Assembly: GCA_037388505.1 (NCBI GenBank) | Contig: JARRKC010000020.1 | Coordinates: 25,537 to 89,536, forward strand | Origin: JARRKC01 sp037388505 | Lineage (GTDB): Bacteria; Acidobacteriota; UBA6911; RPQK01; JAPXNP01 | Direction of reading: 5' to 3' | DNA length: 64,000 nt | In this document: positions 26,501-34,550 of the stretch, one piece after another | Layout: each line of letters begins with the position of its first letter | Position numbering within the stretch: position 1 is the first letter of the stretch | Notes under the pieces: generated by a model | Seen by the model: the letters and a program-made list of their open reading frames with translations, nothing else | Told to the model about the DNA's origin: nothing | Database searches by the model: none | Position numbers and translations under genes: made by a program

Positions 26501-28328
26501 GAGGATCCGCGTCCAGAATCGCGGCGGGCTGGCTGAGTTCGCCGTTCCTTCGTCCGATTGCCAGGGTGACGTCGTGTTCGAGGACCCAAATCTCGAAGCC
26601 GTCGTCCACGAAACTCTCGGCCTGGCCCCGGATGTCCCCGTCGCCTGCGAGTGGGCGGCGAGTGTGGATTACCTGAATGCATCCGGACGCAACATCCGGA
26701 CACTCACCGGTCTGGATGCTTTCACCGGTCTATTCATGCTTGCTCTCGAGAACAATCAGATCGGCGAGCTGGCTCCGCTTGCGGGCCTCAATCGTCTCAA
26801 ATACCTCTATCTCTCCCGGAATCAGATCAGCCACCTCGAGCCACTGGCGAGTCTCACCCGGCTCTTTCGGCTCGAACTGGCCGACAACCGCATCCAAGAC
26901 CCAACCCCACTGATCGGCCTCAGCGAGCTCGCCTTCCTTCAGTTGGACCAAAACAGAATCAGTGATCTCGAACCTCTGGCCTATTTCACTCAGCTCCTGG
27001 GTCTCGGTCTCAGCGGGAACCAGATCCACGACGCTGGGCCCCTTGGAAATCTCACACAACTCACCTCTCTGAATCTGGGTTCCAACGCAATCACCGATTT
27101 GTCGCCTTTATCCGGTCTCGTTGGATTGGAGCAACTACTGCTGGCCGACAACCAGATCCAGGATGTGACGCCGCTGGCGGGTCTGGCTCACCTCCAATAC
27201 CTCTCATTGGGCGAATTTCTCAAGGGAAACCTGGTGAGCGATCTGACGCCCCTGTCGGGGCTCTCGGAATTGTCCAGCTTGAAACTGATCGACAATCCGG
27301 TCATTGATCTGCACCCTCTAGCTGCCCTTCATCAACTCCGATTCCTGTATTTGGGCCACTACACGACTCAGGGTCAGATCAGTGATTTGACGCCCCTGAG
27401 CGGTCTGACCGGCCTCGAGGGACTCGACCTGTCGCAGAATGACGTCAGCGACCTCGAACCTCTGGCAGGTTTCTCCCAGCTACAATGGCTCACTCTCTCG
27501 AACAATCGAGTTGGGGATTTGACGCCCCTGGAGGGGCTCATGCAACTCCGGTCCCTGACCCTGTATCAGAACGAGGTCACAGACCTTGGACCGCTGGCAG
27601 GCATGACCAAGCTGCAGTGGTTGAGCGCCGGCTCGAATCAACTCCATGATCTGACACCCTTGAGCGGCCTGAGGGAGCTCGGCTCGATCGATCTCTCGGA
27701 AAACCAGATCACGGATCTCACACCCCTGGCCGGACTGGCCGAGCTCACCCAGCTGAGCATTTCCCATAATCAGTTCAGCGACCTGACGGCTTTGGGCGAA
27801 TTGACGAAGCTCACCGTCCTCGATCTGTCGCGGAATCCGGGAATCCATGACTACCGGCCCCTTTCCGGCCTGACAGGACTCACGCAGCTTGCCCTCAGTG
27901 AAAATCGGCTCAGCTGCATTCCTCCCATCGCCGGTCTCACGGAGCTTCGAGAACTCAACCTCAGCTATAACCAGATCTCCGATCTCAGCACCCTGGCCAA
28001 CCTGAAGCACCTCTGGGGCCTCTACATGTACATGAACCAGATCCGAGACCTCAGTCCTCTAGCCGACCTTGCTGCGCTTCAGACTCTTCTCCTCGGCCAC
28101 AACCGAATCCAAAGCCTCGCGCCTTTGCAGGGCCTCGAGGCTCTGTACGACCTCGATCTTAGCTTCAATTCAGTTGCCGATCTCGCACCGCTCGTCGCGA
28201 ACCCCGGCCTCGGCCGGGGTGACTACCTGTCCATCGGCCAGAACCAACTCGATGATGACGACTGTCCCGATCTTCAGGCACTGATTCTACGCGGCGTCCA
28301 AGTCTACTCTGACGTCGTCTGCCCTTGA
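23598..28328 (+). CDS. Giant multi-domain secreted protein with internalin-like LRRs
   Basis: 1576 residues. An N-terminal hydrophobic segment (about 22-40) acts as signal or anchor. Two copies of an uncharacterised beta-rich domain follow: IDPILVFPQIGVGAGLSTRI near 205 and DIDLLVIPQIGLGPGLTTRL near 430. Next come a BIG2-type Ig domain (about 505-590), NHL/SMP-30 propeller repeats (about 600-905; VSDADNHKIRTV, VADSADHTVGRI) and an IPT/TIG-like domain (about 905-985). About 23 consecutive 22-residue internalin-type LRRs (about 1020-1550; consensus ISDLTPLAGLTxLxxLxLxxN) end the protein. No LPXTG or PEP-CTERM-type tail. Probably extracellular, for binding or adhesion. No clear Shine-Dalgarno, so ATG 23616 is also possible. 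Confidence 0.9.
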   Translation: MALTIGMTRNQRGTKLIGPSLRLLAGLSVAGLLLTAVLSQDSSLEVGWAWIQMEPDHPVSATVLYSGTDGDGVVLWEAAVGAVEPVHRGRLYVETTSRTRTAVALANPGNDELALTAILRGSRGREIDRQTWTLAAGGQAAHFVDEWFDKATAGDDEFQGTLTLESNDPSSRFAAVTLRENLNGRGEPIYATLPVARLEATSSPVSIDPILVFPQIGVGAGLSTRIILINPSDTPISGWIDIFQEGDPVGPSQSAEPAMQFTFDLDADSVFGIDVVNMGGILRGYAVLHLLEGSTLPAGVALYQIQSTAKGLTEAGVPAMVPTRHVRMMVDDLAASTGIAVAPLSKAAIPVQFDLKGLDGTLIGSTEELIGPLNGARYANEIFPDLPPGFVGILEASSEETFAAVALKSSTNSRGDFVLTTLPVTDLSNAPDIDLLVIPQIGLGPGLTTRLIAVAADGSGSTRGSVHFMYPGGTPMTVPVFGTPQTRASFEIAAGGGWRFDPTVPVRAADILLDREIVMEPGQSLRLSPIVVDDRGVRHESVPLRFDAIGLDVATVDSQGTITAHKAGFASIVVGCGDVVRSTTVTVVATTNRTTAFAANHIDTDDSGRLFFSSTSNQVILRADNLQGDAVVYAGIPQTAGYRDDARLNALFDGPSFIAMDRDTDTLYVSDADNHKIRTVAPDPTADVGTLELRGPDLGRPEGLAIDREGYLWVADSADHTVGRIDLETGDYEIIAGRSGEPGYLDGTAGGARFRSPHGLAVEQESALDRWSGEALGRPEPPVRILVADTDNGVIRRITRSGPEADASWEVETVTFDLPVLEGRGDSTRLQQSAACFESPWGISADAFGDFYVSDTAMGKVSLILPIGSIVPTLPTNGTPSDLVAAPDGSLLVAEGGQGIRRLTFGSPEILDVRWLSLGSGQERITIQGLNFAPESGVLVDAQLIPDRVVVDSGRIVFDLSSADLNGARIRVQNRGGLAEFAVPSSDCQGDVVFEDPNLEAVVHETLGLAPDVPVACEWAASVDYLNASGRNIRTLTGLDAFTGLFMLALENNQIGELAPLAGLNRLKYLYLSRNQISHLEPLASLTRLFRLELADNRIQDPTPLIGLSELAFLQLDQNRISDLEPLAYFTQLLGLGLSGNQIHDAGPLGNLTQLTSLNLGSNAITDLSPLSGLVGLEQLLLADNQIQDVTPLAGLAHLQYLSLGEFLKGNLVSDLTPLSGLSELSSLKLIDNPVIDLHPLAALHQLRFLYLGHYTTQGQISDLTPLSGLTGLEGLDLSQNDVSDLEPLAGFSQLQWLTLSNNRVGDLTPLEGLMQLRSLTLYQNEVTDLGPLAGMTKLQWLSAGSNQLHDLTPLSGLRELGSIDLSENQITDLTPLAGLAELTQLSISHNQFSDLTALGELTKLTVLDLSRNPGIHDYRPLSGLTGLTQLALSENRLSCIPPIAGLTELRELNLSYNQISDLSTLANLKHLWGLYMYMNQIRDLSPLADLAALQTLLLGHNRIQSLAPLQGLEALYDLDLSFNSVADLAPLVANPGLGRGDYLSIGQNQLDDDDCPDLQALILRGVQVYSDVVCP

Positions 28329-28500
28329 GCCGAGCTTTCTCGACAGACCAGACCCCTGAGAGACTTCCCATTGGAATCCGCTTCATCCAGCGGATCTTCG
28401 AGAAGGTCGCCGTCTCCGGGTCGGGCCGATTTCCCGCGGCTTGAGCCATCGAGAAGAACGTAAACACCACAATCATGAATGCTGCGGTGATTCCTTTCAT
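28165..28500 (-). CDS. Possible small secreted protein, antisense at its 3' end
   Basis: An ATG at 28500 has a strong Shine-Dalgarno (GGGAGGAGAAG) and begins MKGITAAFMIVVFTFFSMAQA, a convincing signal peptide. It continues GNRPDPETATFSKIRWMKRI. After about 58 residues the frame runs antisense through the last 160 bases of the LRR gene and becomes arginine-rich, so the natural end was probably lost or the gene is a decayed remnant. No family is recognised. Only the ribosome site and signal sequence argue for it. Confidence 0.35.
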   Translation of the reverse strand: MKGITAAFMIVVFTFFSMAQAAGNRPDPETATFSKIRWMKRIPMGSLSGVWSVEKARLKGRRRQSRLGRRVESVPEDRDSRHHRVGSGRWTGSHPGRGRGSRRAVRDRQLN

Positions 28501-28563
28501 TGGACTTCTCCTCCCATTGCCCCCGCCGGATCTTCCAGAGAGGGTGTTACTGGTTGTCATCAC

Positions 28564-28775
28564 TGACGGAATTCGCAGGGTGGAGGAGAATCTCGCAGGT
28601 CGGCAACTGATTCGGGTCAGAAACGAAAGGCTCGCCCCCGCGTGTCCTCCCAGCGCTGGACAGCCGGTCAGCGGGTGTGGACAGCCCGCGGGGGATCGGG
28701 TATCGTTCCCCTTCGTGTTTCCGCGACCCTTGGTCCCAATGTCGCCGATAGACCTCCCGAGATTGGCTGCTACTC
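28564..28775. other. Upstream region of the AGCS carrier
   Basis: About 210 bases with GC-rich hairpin potential (for example around 28660-28700) but no recognisable promoter, riboswitch core or gene. I specifically looked for a glycine riboswitch because AGCS genes often carry one and did not find its conserved blocks. Confidence 0.35.
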
Positions 28776-30245
28776 ATGAATGACGTGCTTGATTTCGTGC
28801 TGACGCTGACGAACGCGGTTTCCGGCTGGATCTGGGGACTGCCGATGGTGGTCCTGCTGTTCGGAACCGGACTGCTTCTGACCCTCCTGACCCGTTTCGT
28901 CCAGATCCGCTATTTCCGCCAGGCCGTCCATCTCGTTCTCGGTACCGGCGGGTCTTCGGATGAGAAGGCCGCATCGAAGTCGGCCGGAGACATCACTCCG
29001 TTTCAGGCCCTGATGACCGCCCTCTCCTCCACGGTGGGCAACGGGAACATCGCCGGAGTGGCCACGGCCATCGCCGCCGGCGGACCCGGTGCCGTCGTCT
29101 ACATGTGGTTGACGGCGATTCTGGGAATGGCCACGACCTACTCGGAAGCGACACTGGCCATTCTCTTCAGGGTCCGGATGGAGGACGGCTCGATGGCGGG
29201 CGGCCCGATGTATTACTGCCGCTACGGGATTCGCAATCAGAAGGTTGCCGTCGTGGCCGGCGGGGTCTTTGCCGTATCCGGTGGCCTGGCCACGCTGCTG
29301 GGCACCGGCAACATGTTCCAGAGCCAGTCGATGGCACTGGCCGCCAGGCAACAGTTCGGACTTCCGGTCTGGCTGACCGGGGCGTTGGTCGCCTTTCTGG
29401 CCGGTCTGGTCATCATCGGCGGAATCAGTCGGATCGGACGCGTCGCCGAGAAGCTCGTGCCGACGATGATCGTCTGCTATTTCCTGGGTGCGGCGGTGGT
29501 CATCCTGGCCAATTTGAGCCAGGTTCCGGCCGCCTTCGAGCTGATCTTCTACTCCGCCTGGAATCCACAGGCGGCTTTCGGCGGCGCAGTGGGAATCGGC
29601 GTGCAGCAGGCGCTGCGCTACGGCGTGGCCCGAGGCCTGCTCTCGAATGAAGCCGGACTGGGCAGTTCTCCCATCGCTCACGGAGCGGCCCGCACTCGCT
29701 ATCCCGTCTGCCAGGGCTCTATCGCCATGATGGGTGTCTTCATCGACACCATTGTCGTCTGCACGCTGACCGCCCTGGTCATCGTCATAACCGGCGCCTA
29801 CCGGGGTTCCACCCTGATGGTTTCCGGGGGGTTGTCCGGAGCCGATCTCACGGTCAATGCCTTCAACATCGGAATGCCGGGCCCGCTCGCCGGCTGGGGC
29901 GGGACGATTGTGGTCCTTTCCTCACTCCTGTTCGGGTTCACGACTCTTCTCGGCTGGAGCTACTACGGGCAGATCTGCTGCGAATACCTGTTCGGTGTGG
30001 TTGCCGTCCGACCCTATAGAGTGGTGTTCATCATCCTGGTCTTTTTCGGCTCGCTCCTGACCGGACATTTCGCTCCGATCATCACCAACATCGGAGACAT
30101 CTTCAACGCCGTGATGGCCTTTCCCAACCTGATCGGGCTGCTGGTCTTGGCCGGCATCGTCGCCCGCGTGACCTTATCGACTTACCGAGCCAGGGACATG
30201 CGAGCAGAAACGGCGACCCCTATCGATCTGGCAGGCGAGCGCTAG
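28776..30245 (+). CDS. Sodium:alanine/glycine symporter, AGCS family
   Basis: 489 residues, about eleven membrane segments. Family signatures are visible: FQALMTALSSTVGNGNIAGVA, GPGAVVYMWLTAILGMAT, GLLSNEAGLGSSPIAHGAA and GFTTLLGWSYYGQICCEYLFG. The protein imports alanine or glycine with sodium through the inner membrane. It stands alone, 45 bases ahead of the XdhC gene on the same strand. Preference between alanine and glycine cannot be read. Confidence 0.93.
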   Translation: MNDVLDFVLTLTNAVSGWIWGLPMVVLLFGTGLLLTLLTRFVQIRYFRQAVHLVLGTGGSSDEKAASKSAGDITPFQALMTALSSTVGNGNIAGVATAIAAGGPGAVVYMWLTAILGMATTYSEATLAILFRVRMEDGSMAGGPMYYCRYGIRNQKVAVVAGGVFAVSGGLATLLGTGNMFQSQSMALAARQQFGLPVWLTGALVAFLAGLVIIGGISRIGRVAEKLVPTMIVCYFLGAAVVILANLSQVPAAFELIFYSAWNPQAAFGGAVGIGVQQALRYGVARGLLSNEAGLGSSPIAHGAARTRYPVCQGSIAMMGVFIDTIVVCTLTALVIVITGAYRGSTLMVSGGLSGADLTVNAFNIGMPGPLAGWGGTIVVLSSLLFGFTTLLGWSYYGQICCEYLFGVVAVRPYRVVFIILVFFGSLLTGHFAPIITNIGDIFNAVMAFPNLIGLLVLAGIVARVTLSTYRARDMRAETATPIDLAGER

Positions 30246-30290
30246 CCCTCGCGGGCTCATCCTTGTCAGAGTGCCCCTTCGACTGCCACA

Positions 30291-31166
30291 ATGACTGACG
30301 TGGATCTCTACCGCGAAATCGTGCGCATCCGCGAATCCGGCGACAGGGCCGCGCTGGCGACCATCATTCGTCGGATCGGGAGTACCCCCCGCAAGGATGC
30401 CGCCAAGATGCTGATCCGGGAGGATGGAACGTCCCTCGGCTCGGTCGGAGGCGGATGTGTGGAAGCGGCAGTCTGGCAGAAGGCGACCGACGTCATTCGG
30501 TCCGGCCGTCCTCACCTCCTCGCCTTCGATCTCAATGACGACGATGCGGCCAACGACGGACTGGTCTGCGGAGGCACCGTCGAAATCTTCATCGAGCCCA
30601 TCATGAGCACTGAAAAGCTGGTCATCCTCGGTGCCGGTCATCTCGGTCAGGCCATCAGCCGCCTCGCCAAACAGGTGGACTTCGACGTCACCGTCGCCGA
30701 TGATCGGGAGACATTCGCCAGTCGGGAACGTTTTCCGGAAGCGGACCACCTGGCGATCACTGAATTCGGAAGCGCGTTCTCCGGAATTCAAGTCGACGCC
30801 AATACTTACATTTTGATCGTGACGCGCGGACACCATCACGACCAGATCGCCACCGAACAGGCCGTCCAGACACCCGCCCGCTACATTGGGCTCGTGGGCA
30901 GCCGTCGAAAAATCAAGATCATCGTAGAGAATCTGCTCGAGAAGGGGCTTACCGCCGATCACTTCAAGAACTTCGTAGCTCCCATCGGAATACCGATTGG
31001 CTCTGAGACGCCGGAGGAGATCGCCGTCAGCGTGGTGGCCGAACTGATTGCCGTTCGTAAAGGTGTGCACCAGCGAAGCGAGAAGCAACAGTTCATTCAG
31101 CGACTCCTCAAAGAGAAAACCAGCGAATCGGCGGCTTTGGCCCCGGCGGGGGAATCCGAGGAATGA
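30291..31166 (+). CDS. XdhC/CoxI-family molybdoenzyme maturation protein
   Basis: 291 residues. An N-terminal XdhC_CoxI domain (ALATIIRRIGSTPRKDAAKMLI, SVGGGCVEAAVW) is followed by a Rossmann domain (LVILGAGHLGQAISRLAKQV; VTRGHHHDQIATEQAV; IGLVGSRRKIKII). XdhC-type proteins insert the molybdenum cofactor into xanthine-dehydrogenase-type enzymes; no such enzyme is in the window. The stop codon (GAGGAATGA) is formed by the same GAATGA word that recurs in the tandem array beginning 12 bases later. Confidence 0.88.
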   Translation: MTDVDLYREIVRIRESGDRAALATIIRRIGSTPRKDAAKMLIREDGTSLGSVGGGCVEAAVWQKATDVIRSGRPHLLAFDLNDDDAANDGLVCGGTVEIFIEPIMSTEKLVILGAGHLGQAISRLAKQVDFDVTVADDRETFASRERFPEADHLAITEFGSAFSGIQVDANTYILIVTRGHHHDQIATEQAVQTPARYIGLVGSRRKIKIIVENLLEKGLTADHFKNFVAPIGIPIGSETPEEIAVSVVAELIAVRKGVHQRSEKQQFIQRLLKEKTSESAALAPAGESEE

Positions 31167-31177
31167 AGGCCGGGTTG

Positions 31178-31725
31178 GCCAGCGAATCCCACGAATGACG
31201 CCAATGGAAGCCCCGAACCTGATTCGCGGGATGAGCGTCATTCGCTAGCCCACCTGGCCGGTCCTGCCAGCTAATCTCACGAATCTCGCCAATGGAAATC
31301 CAGGACCCGATTCGCGGGATAGGCGTCATTCGCTGGCCCACTCGGCCGGTCCTGCCAGCTAATCTCACGAATCTCGCCAATGGGAATCCAGGACCCGATT
31401 CGCGGGATGAGCGTCATTCGCTGGCCCACTTGGCCGGTCCTGCCAGCTAATCTCACGAATCTCGCCAATGGAAACCCCGAACCTGATTCGCGGGATGGGC
31501 GTCATTCGCTAGCCCACCTGCACGGTCCCTGCCAGCCAATCTCACGAATCTCGCCAATGGGAATCCAGGACCCGATTCGCGGGATGAGCGTGATTCGCTG
31601 GCCCACTTGGCCGGTCCTGCCAGCCAATCTCACGAATCTCGCCAATGGGAATCCAGGACCCGATTCGCGGGATGAGCGTCATTCGCTGGCCAACCTGGCC
31701 GGTCTTGCCAGCCAATCTTCGCGTA
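31178..31725. repeat. Tandem array of 88-bp dyad repeats (array 1)
   Basis: Six units start at 31178, 31266, 31354, 31442, 31531 and 31619, with a truncated seventh at 31707; spacing is 88 bases (once 89). Each unit opens with GCCAGC(T/C)AATCTCACGAAT and contains GATTCGCGGGAT and ATTCGCTGGC. The opening GCCAGCxAAT and the ATTCGCTGGC near base 70 are inverted, so a unit can fold into a stem-loop, followed by a spacer of about 17 bases. It lies between convergent xdhC and the Sua5 gene and encodes the last dozen Sua5 codons. Confidence 0.92.
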
Positions 31726-32296
31726 CGATTCGGAATGGTTGGCTGGAAGCATCCAGAACCGTCGAGGGTCGACGGGCTGGTAGCGGCCCGGCGTCGAGAA
31801 ACAGGTCGACCCGGTTCCCGAAGAGCTTGCGCAACACGTCTGGAGAGCCGTCGTAGCACTCGCCTGAGCGGTTAGAGCTGGTCGAGACCAGGGGAACCCG
31901 AAGCAGTTCGAGCCAGCGCTGGAGGAACCCGGAAGCCGGCCAGCGAACGCCGAGCTTTCCACCATCGCCCTGCAGATCCTTCGGCATCTTAGGCGCCGCC
32001 TTGAATAGAACGGTCAACGGACCTGGCCAAAAATGTTCCAGCAGAGAACGCGCCTCCTTCGAAACACCCACCGCGAGCTCCTGGAGCTGCTCCATCGAGT
32101 AGATCAACACGAGCATGCCCTTCGCCCCGGACCTCCCCTTGACAGCCAGGAGCCTTTGAACCGAGACGGGCCTGAGCGCGTCACAACCAAGTCCGTAGAT
32201 CGTGTCGGTCGGATAAAGGACGACTCCGCCGTCGCGAACGATCTGGGCGGCCCTCCGAAGTTTCTCCGGGTCAGGGTCTTGCAGGTCGATCCTCAT
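31679..32296 (-). CDS. L-threonylcarbamoyladenylate synthase, Sua5/YrdC/YciO family
   Basis: About 205 residues. The YrdC domain shows VVLYPTDTIYGLGCDA, LLAVKGRSGAKGMLVLI, FWPGPLTVLFKA, LGVRWPAS and VPLVSTSSNRSGE. The enzyme makes threonylcarbamoyl-AMP for t6A in tRNA, the step before TsaB/TsaD. GGAGGACG directly before ATG 32296 fixes the start. The last residues (WLARPARLASE) and the stop are encoded inside the final tandem repeat unit, so the natural C-terminus was probably replaced when the array grew. Confidence 0.9.
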   Translation of the reverse strand: MRIDLQDPDPEKLRRAAQIVRDGGVVLYPTDTIYGLGCDALRPVSVQRLLAVKGRSGAKGMLVLIYSMEQLQELAVGVSKEARSLLEHFWPGPLTVLFKAAPKMPKDLQGDGGKLGVRWPASGFLQRWLELLRVPLVSTSSNRSGECYDGSPDVLRKLFGNRVDLFLDAGPLPARRPSTVLDASSQPFRIVREDWLARPARLASE

Positions 32297-32308
32297 CGTC
32301 CTCCAGGA

Positions 32309-32314
32309 TACAAT
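32309..32314 (+). promoter_or_regulatory. TACAAT -10 element 8 nt before a GTG start
   Basis: TACAAT is followed by AGCGCTTC and then the GTG of the SpoU gene, with no Shine-Dalgarno. On the opposite strand the overlapping TATTGT may serve the Sua5 gene. This is the clearest example of the leaderless-type layout in the window. Confidence 0.55.
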
Positions 32315-32322
32315 AGCGCTTC

Positions 32323-33096
32323 GTGTCACCTCGTCCCAGCCGCGAGATCCGCAGTTCTCAAAATCCTTCGTTCAAGAAGTGGCGGCGTTGGATTCTCAAT
32401 CCTTCGGAGTCGGACTGCCCCTGCCTGCCGTTGGAAGGCGACAAACAGGTTCGCGAGCTCCTCGCGGTACGGAGGGCTCGCCTGATGATCATTTCGGAGA
32501 GCCATCGGAGCGAATGGAAAACGGATTCACAGAAAACCGTGGAGACCGTCGTACTCCCCGATCGGCTGGTGGACCAGCTCAGTCCGGTGAAAACCTCCCA
32601 GGGGATTCTCGCGTTCTTCGATAAACCTGAATGGGACTGGTCAGACATGACGCCTCACTTGGTCTACGCCGCCGGCCTCCAGGATCCGGGGAATCTGGGA
32701 ACGCTGTTCCGAACAGCCGCCGCGACGGGTCTGTTCAGTCTGGTGACGGCTCCAGGGACGGTCTCCTGCTTCAACGACAAAGTGGTCCGGGCATCAGCAG
32801 GCTATCTGTACTCAGTCCCGTTTCTGCAGGACCGTTCGCTCGAGGAGCTCAAACGCAGCGGCTACCGCCTGGTGGTCTCGGAAGCCGGCCACGGCTCCGA
32901 TCTCTTTTCGTTCCACTTCCCCACCCCTATGGCAATCGTCGTCGGGCGCGAAGGAGGAGGGATCCCGAACGTGCCCGGCGACGCTGCACGAGTACGCATT
33001 CCGATGGCCGCGGGTGTGGAGAGTCTCAATGCCGCAGTAGCGGCGGCCGTGATCATGTACGAAGTCTTGCGCAGGGAACTGGGAGCGGGAGGCTAG
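32323..33096 (+). CDS. SpoU/TrmH-family RNA 2'-O-methyltransferase
   Basis: 257 residues. The N-terminal region is a substrate-binding domain; the C-terminal SPOUT domain (about 105-250) has the knot motifs GLQDPGNLGTLFRTAAATG, VVGREGGGIPN and VRIPMAAGVESLNAAVAAAV. The enzyme methylates a ribose in tRNA or rRNA; the target cannot be told. It starts with GTG 8 nt after a TACAAT. rarA follows after 53 bases on the same strand. Confidence 0.9.
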   Translation: MSPRPSREIRSSQNPSFKKWRRWILNPSESDCPCLPLEGDKQVRELLAVRRARLMIISESHRSEWKTDSQKTVETVVLPDRLVDQLSPVKTSQGILAFFDKPEWDWSDMTPHLVYAAGLQDPGNLGTLFRTAAATGLFSLVTAPGTVSCFNDKVVRASAGYLYSVPFLQDRSLEELKRSGYRLVVSEAGHGSDLFSFHFPTPMAIVVGREGGGIPNVPGDAARVRIPMAAGVESLNAAVAAAVIMYEVLRRELGAGG

Positions 33097-33149
33097 ATGC
33101 TGGACGCTGGAATGACCGGGACACGGTACAATTGAGCGGGACTCTCACT

Positions 33150-34517
33150 ATGGCGCAGGACCTGTTCTCAGACTTGCACGAGGAGGCTTCCCCCGGTTCG
33201 GAGGACCAAGCCGAATCCCAACCGAGACCCCTTGCCGACCGAATGCGGCCGACGACTCTCGACGAGGTCGTCGGGCAAGAACACCTGCTTGGACCGGACA
33301 AGTTTCTGCGTCAGGCCGTTCGCGCCGACCAGATCCCTTCGATGATCCTGTGGGGCCCTCCTGGCGTCGGCAAGACCACCCTCGCCCAGATCATCGCGCG
33401 CGAAACCGACGCCCACTTCATTGCCATGAGTGCGGTGCTTTCCGGCGTCAAGGACGTGAAGAAAGTCATCGAAGAGGCGAGGTTCCAGCGCCGGACCGCG
33501 AATCGTCGCACGATCCTGTTCGTCGATGAGATCCACCGTTTCAACAAAGCCCAGCAGGATGCCTTCCTGGCTCACGTCGAAAACGGTACGTTGGTTCTGA
33601 TCGGAGCCACCACCGAGAACCCCTCCTTCGAGGTGATCGCTCCCCTTCTCTCCCGAACACGGGTGCTGGTGCTGAATTCCCTGACCGATGACCAGATCGT
33701 CGAGATCCTCGACCGGGCTCTTCACGACACCGAGCGCGGTTTAGGAGGTGAGGGCATCGAAGCCGGTCCCGAGGTACTTCGGAAGCTGGCTCAATTCGCC
33801 AATGGAGACGCCCGGTCCGCCCTCAACGCGCTGGAAGTTGCTGCGCAGTTGGCCAAACAGATAAATGCCGATTCTCCGGTGATTTCCGTACAGGTTCTGG
33901 AGTCAGCACTTCAACATCGAAACCTGCTCTACGACAAGACGGGAGAGGAGCACTACAATCTCATCTCCGCTTTGCATAAGTCGTTGCGCAACAGCGATGT
34001 CGATGCTTCGCTGTATTGGCTGGCCCGCATGCTCGAGTCGGGTGAGGACCCGCTCTACGTTGCGCGCAGGATGGTCCGCTTCGCCTCCGAGGACGTCGGT
34101 ATGGCCGACCCCAAGGCGCTCGGCTATGCCCTGGACGCGATGAACGCCTTTCACTTCATCGGTCTCCCCGAGGGCAAGCTGGCGCTCGCCCAGATCGCGG
34201 CTTATCTGGCACTGGCCCCAAAATCCAATGCCGTCTACCGCGCCTACCAGGAAGCGGCCGGAGACGTGGCCTCCACTCGAAACGATCCTGTTCCGCTGCA
34301 CCTGCGAAACGCCCCCACCCGCTTGATGAAGGAACTGGGCTATTCGAAGGGTTACCGCTATGCGCACGACGAGACCGCGGGCATTTCGGTCATGGAGTGT
34401 CTGCCGGAGAATCTGCGCGGTCGCCGCTACTATCACCCCACCCAGCACGGGCTGGAGAAAGCTTGGACAGAGCGGTTGAAACAGATCGAGCAGTTGCGCC
34501 GGAAGGCTGACGAGTAG
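33150..34517 (+). CDS. rarA: Replication-associated recombination ATPase RarA
   Basis: 455 residues, AAA+ clamp-loader relative. RPTTLDEVVGQEHLLG begins the domain. Walker A is WGPPGVGKTTLAQIIA, Walker B LFVDEIHRFNK, sensor 1 LIGATTENPSFEV. The C-terminal tetramerisation part holds YWLARMLESGEDPLYVARRMVRFASEDVG, PEGKLALAQIAAYLA and YSKGYRYAHDE. RarA acts at stalled forks with SSB. TACAAT (33127-33132) lies 17 nt upstream of the ATG. The frame is open further upstream, but similarity starts here. Confidence 0.95.
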   Translation: MAQDLFSDLHEEASPGSEDQAESQPRPLADRMRPTTLDEVVGQEHLLGPDKFLRQAVRADQIPSMILWGPPGVGKTTLAQIIARETDAHFIAMSAVLSGVKDVKKVIEEARFQRRTANRRTILFVDEIHRFNKAQQDAFLAHVENGTLVLIGATTENPSFEVIAPLLSRTRVLVLNSLTDDQIVEILDRALHDTERGLGGEGIEAGPEVLRKLAQFANGDARSALNALEVAAQLAKQINADSPVISVQVLESALQHRNLLYDKTGEEHYNLISALHKSLRNSDVDASLYWLARMLESGEDPLYVARRMVRFASEDVGMADPKALGYALDAMNAFHFIGLPEGKLALAQIAAYLALAPKSNAVYRAYQEAAGDVASTRNDPVPLHLRNAPTRLMKELGYSKGYRYAHDETAGISVMECLPENLRGRRYYHPTQHGLEKAWTERLKQIEQLRRKADE

Positions 34518-34550
34518 GATATACTCGAATTACGCATCTGGAGACTTCCA

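Noticed and set aside
28564..28775. Glycine riboswitch before the AGCS carrier
   Set aside because: The conserved aptamer blocks are not present on either strand.
30263..30292. TTGTCA-18-CACAAT as a promoter of xdhC
   Set aside because: The -10 would overlap the ATG, so transcription would begin inside the gene; no alternative start is supported.
31178..31725. Possible CRISPR array because of regular 88-bp spacing
   Set aside because: The parts between the repeated ends are themselves nearly identical between units, so there are no variable spacers; no cas genes are near.
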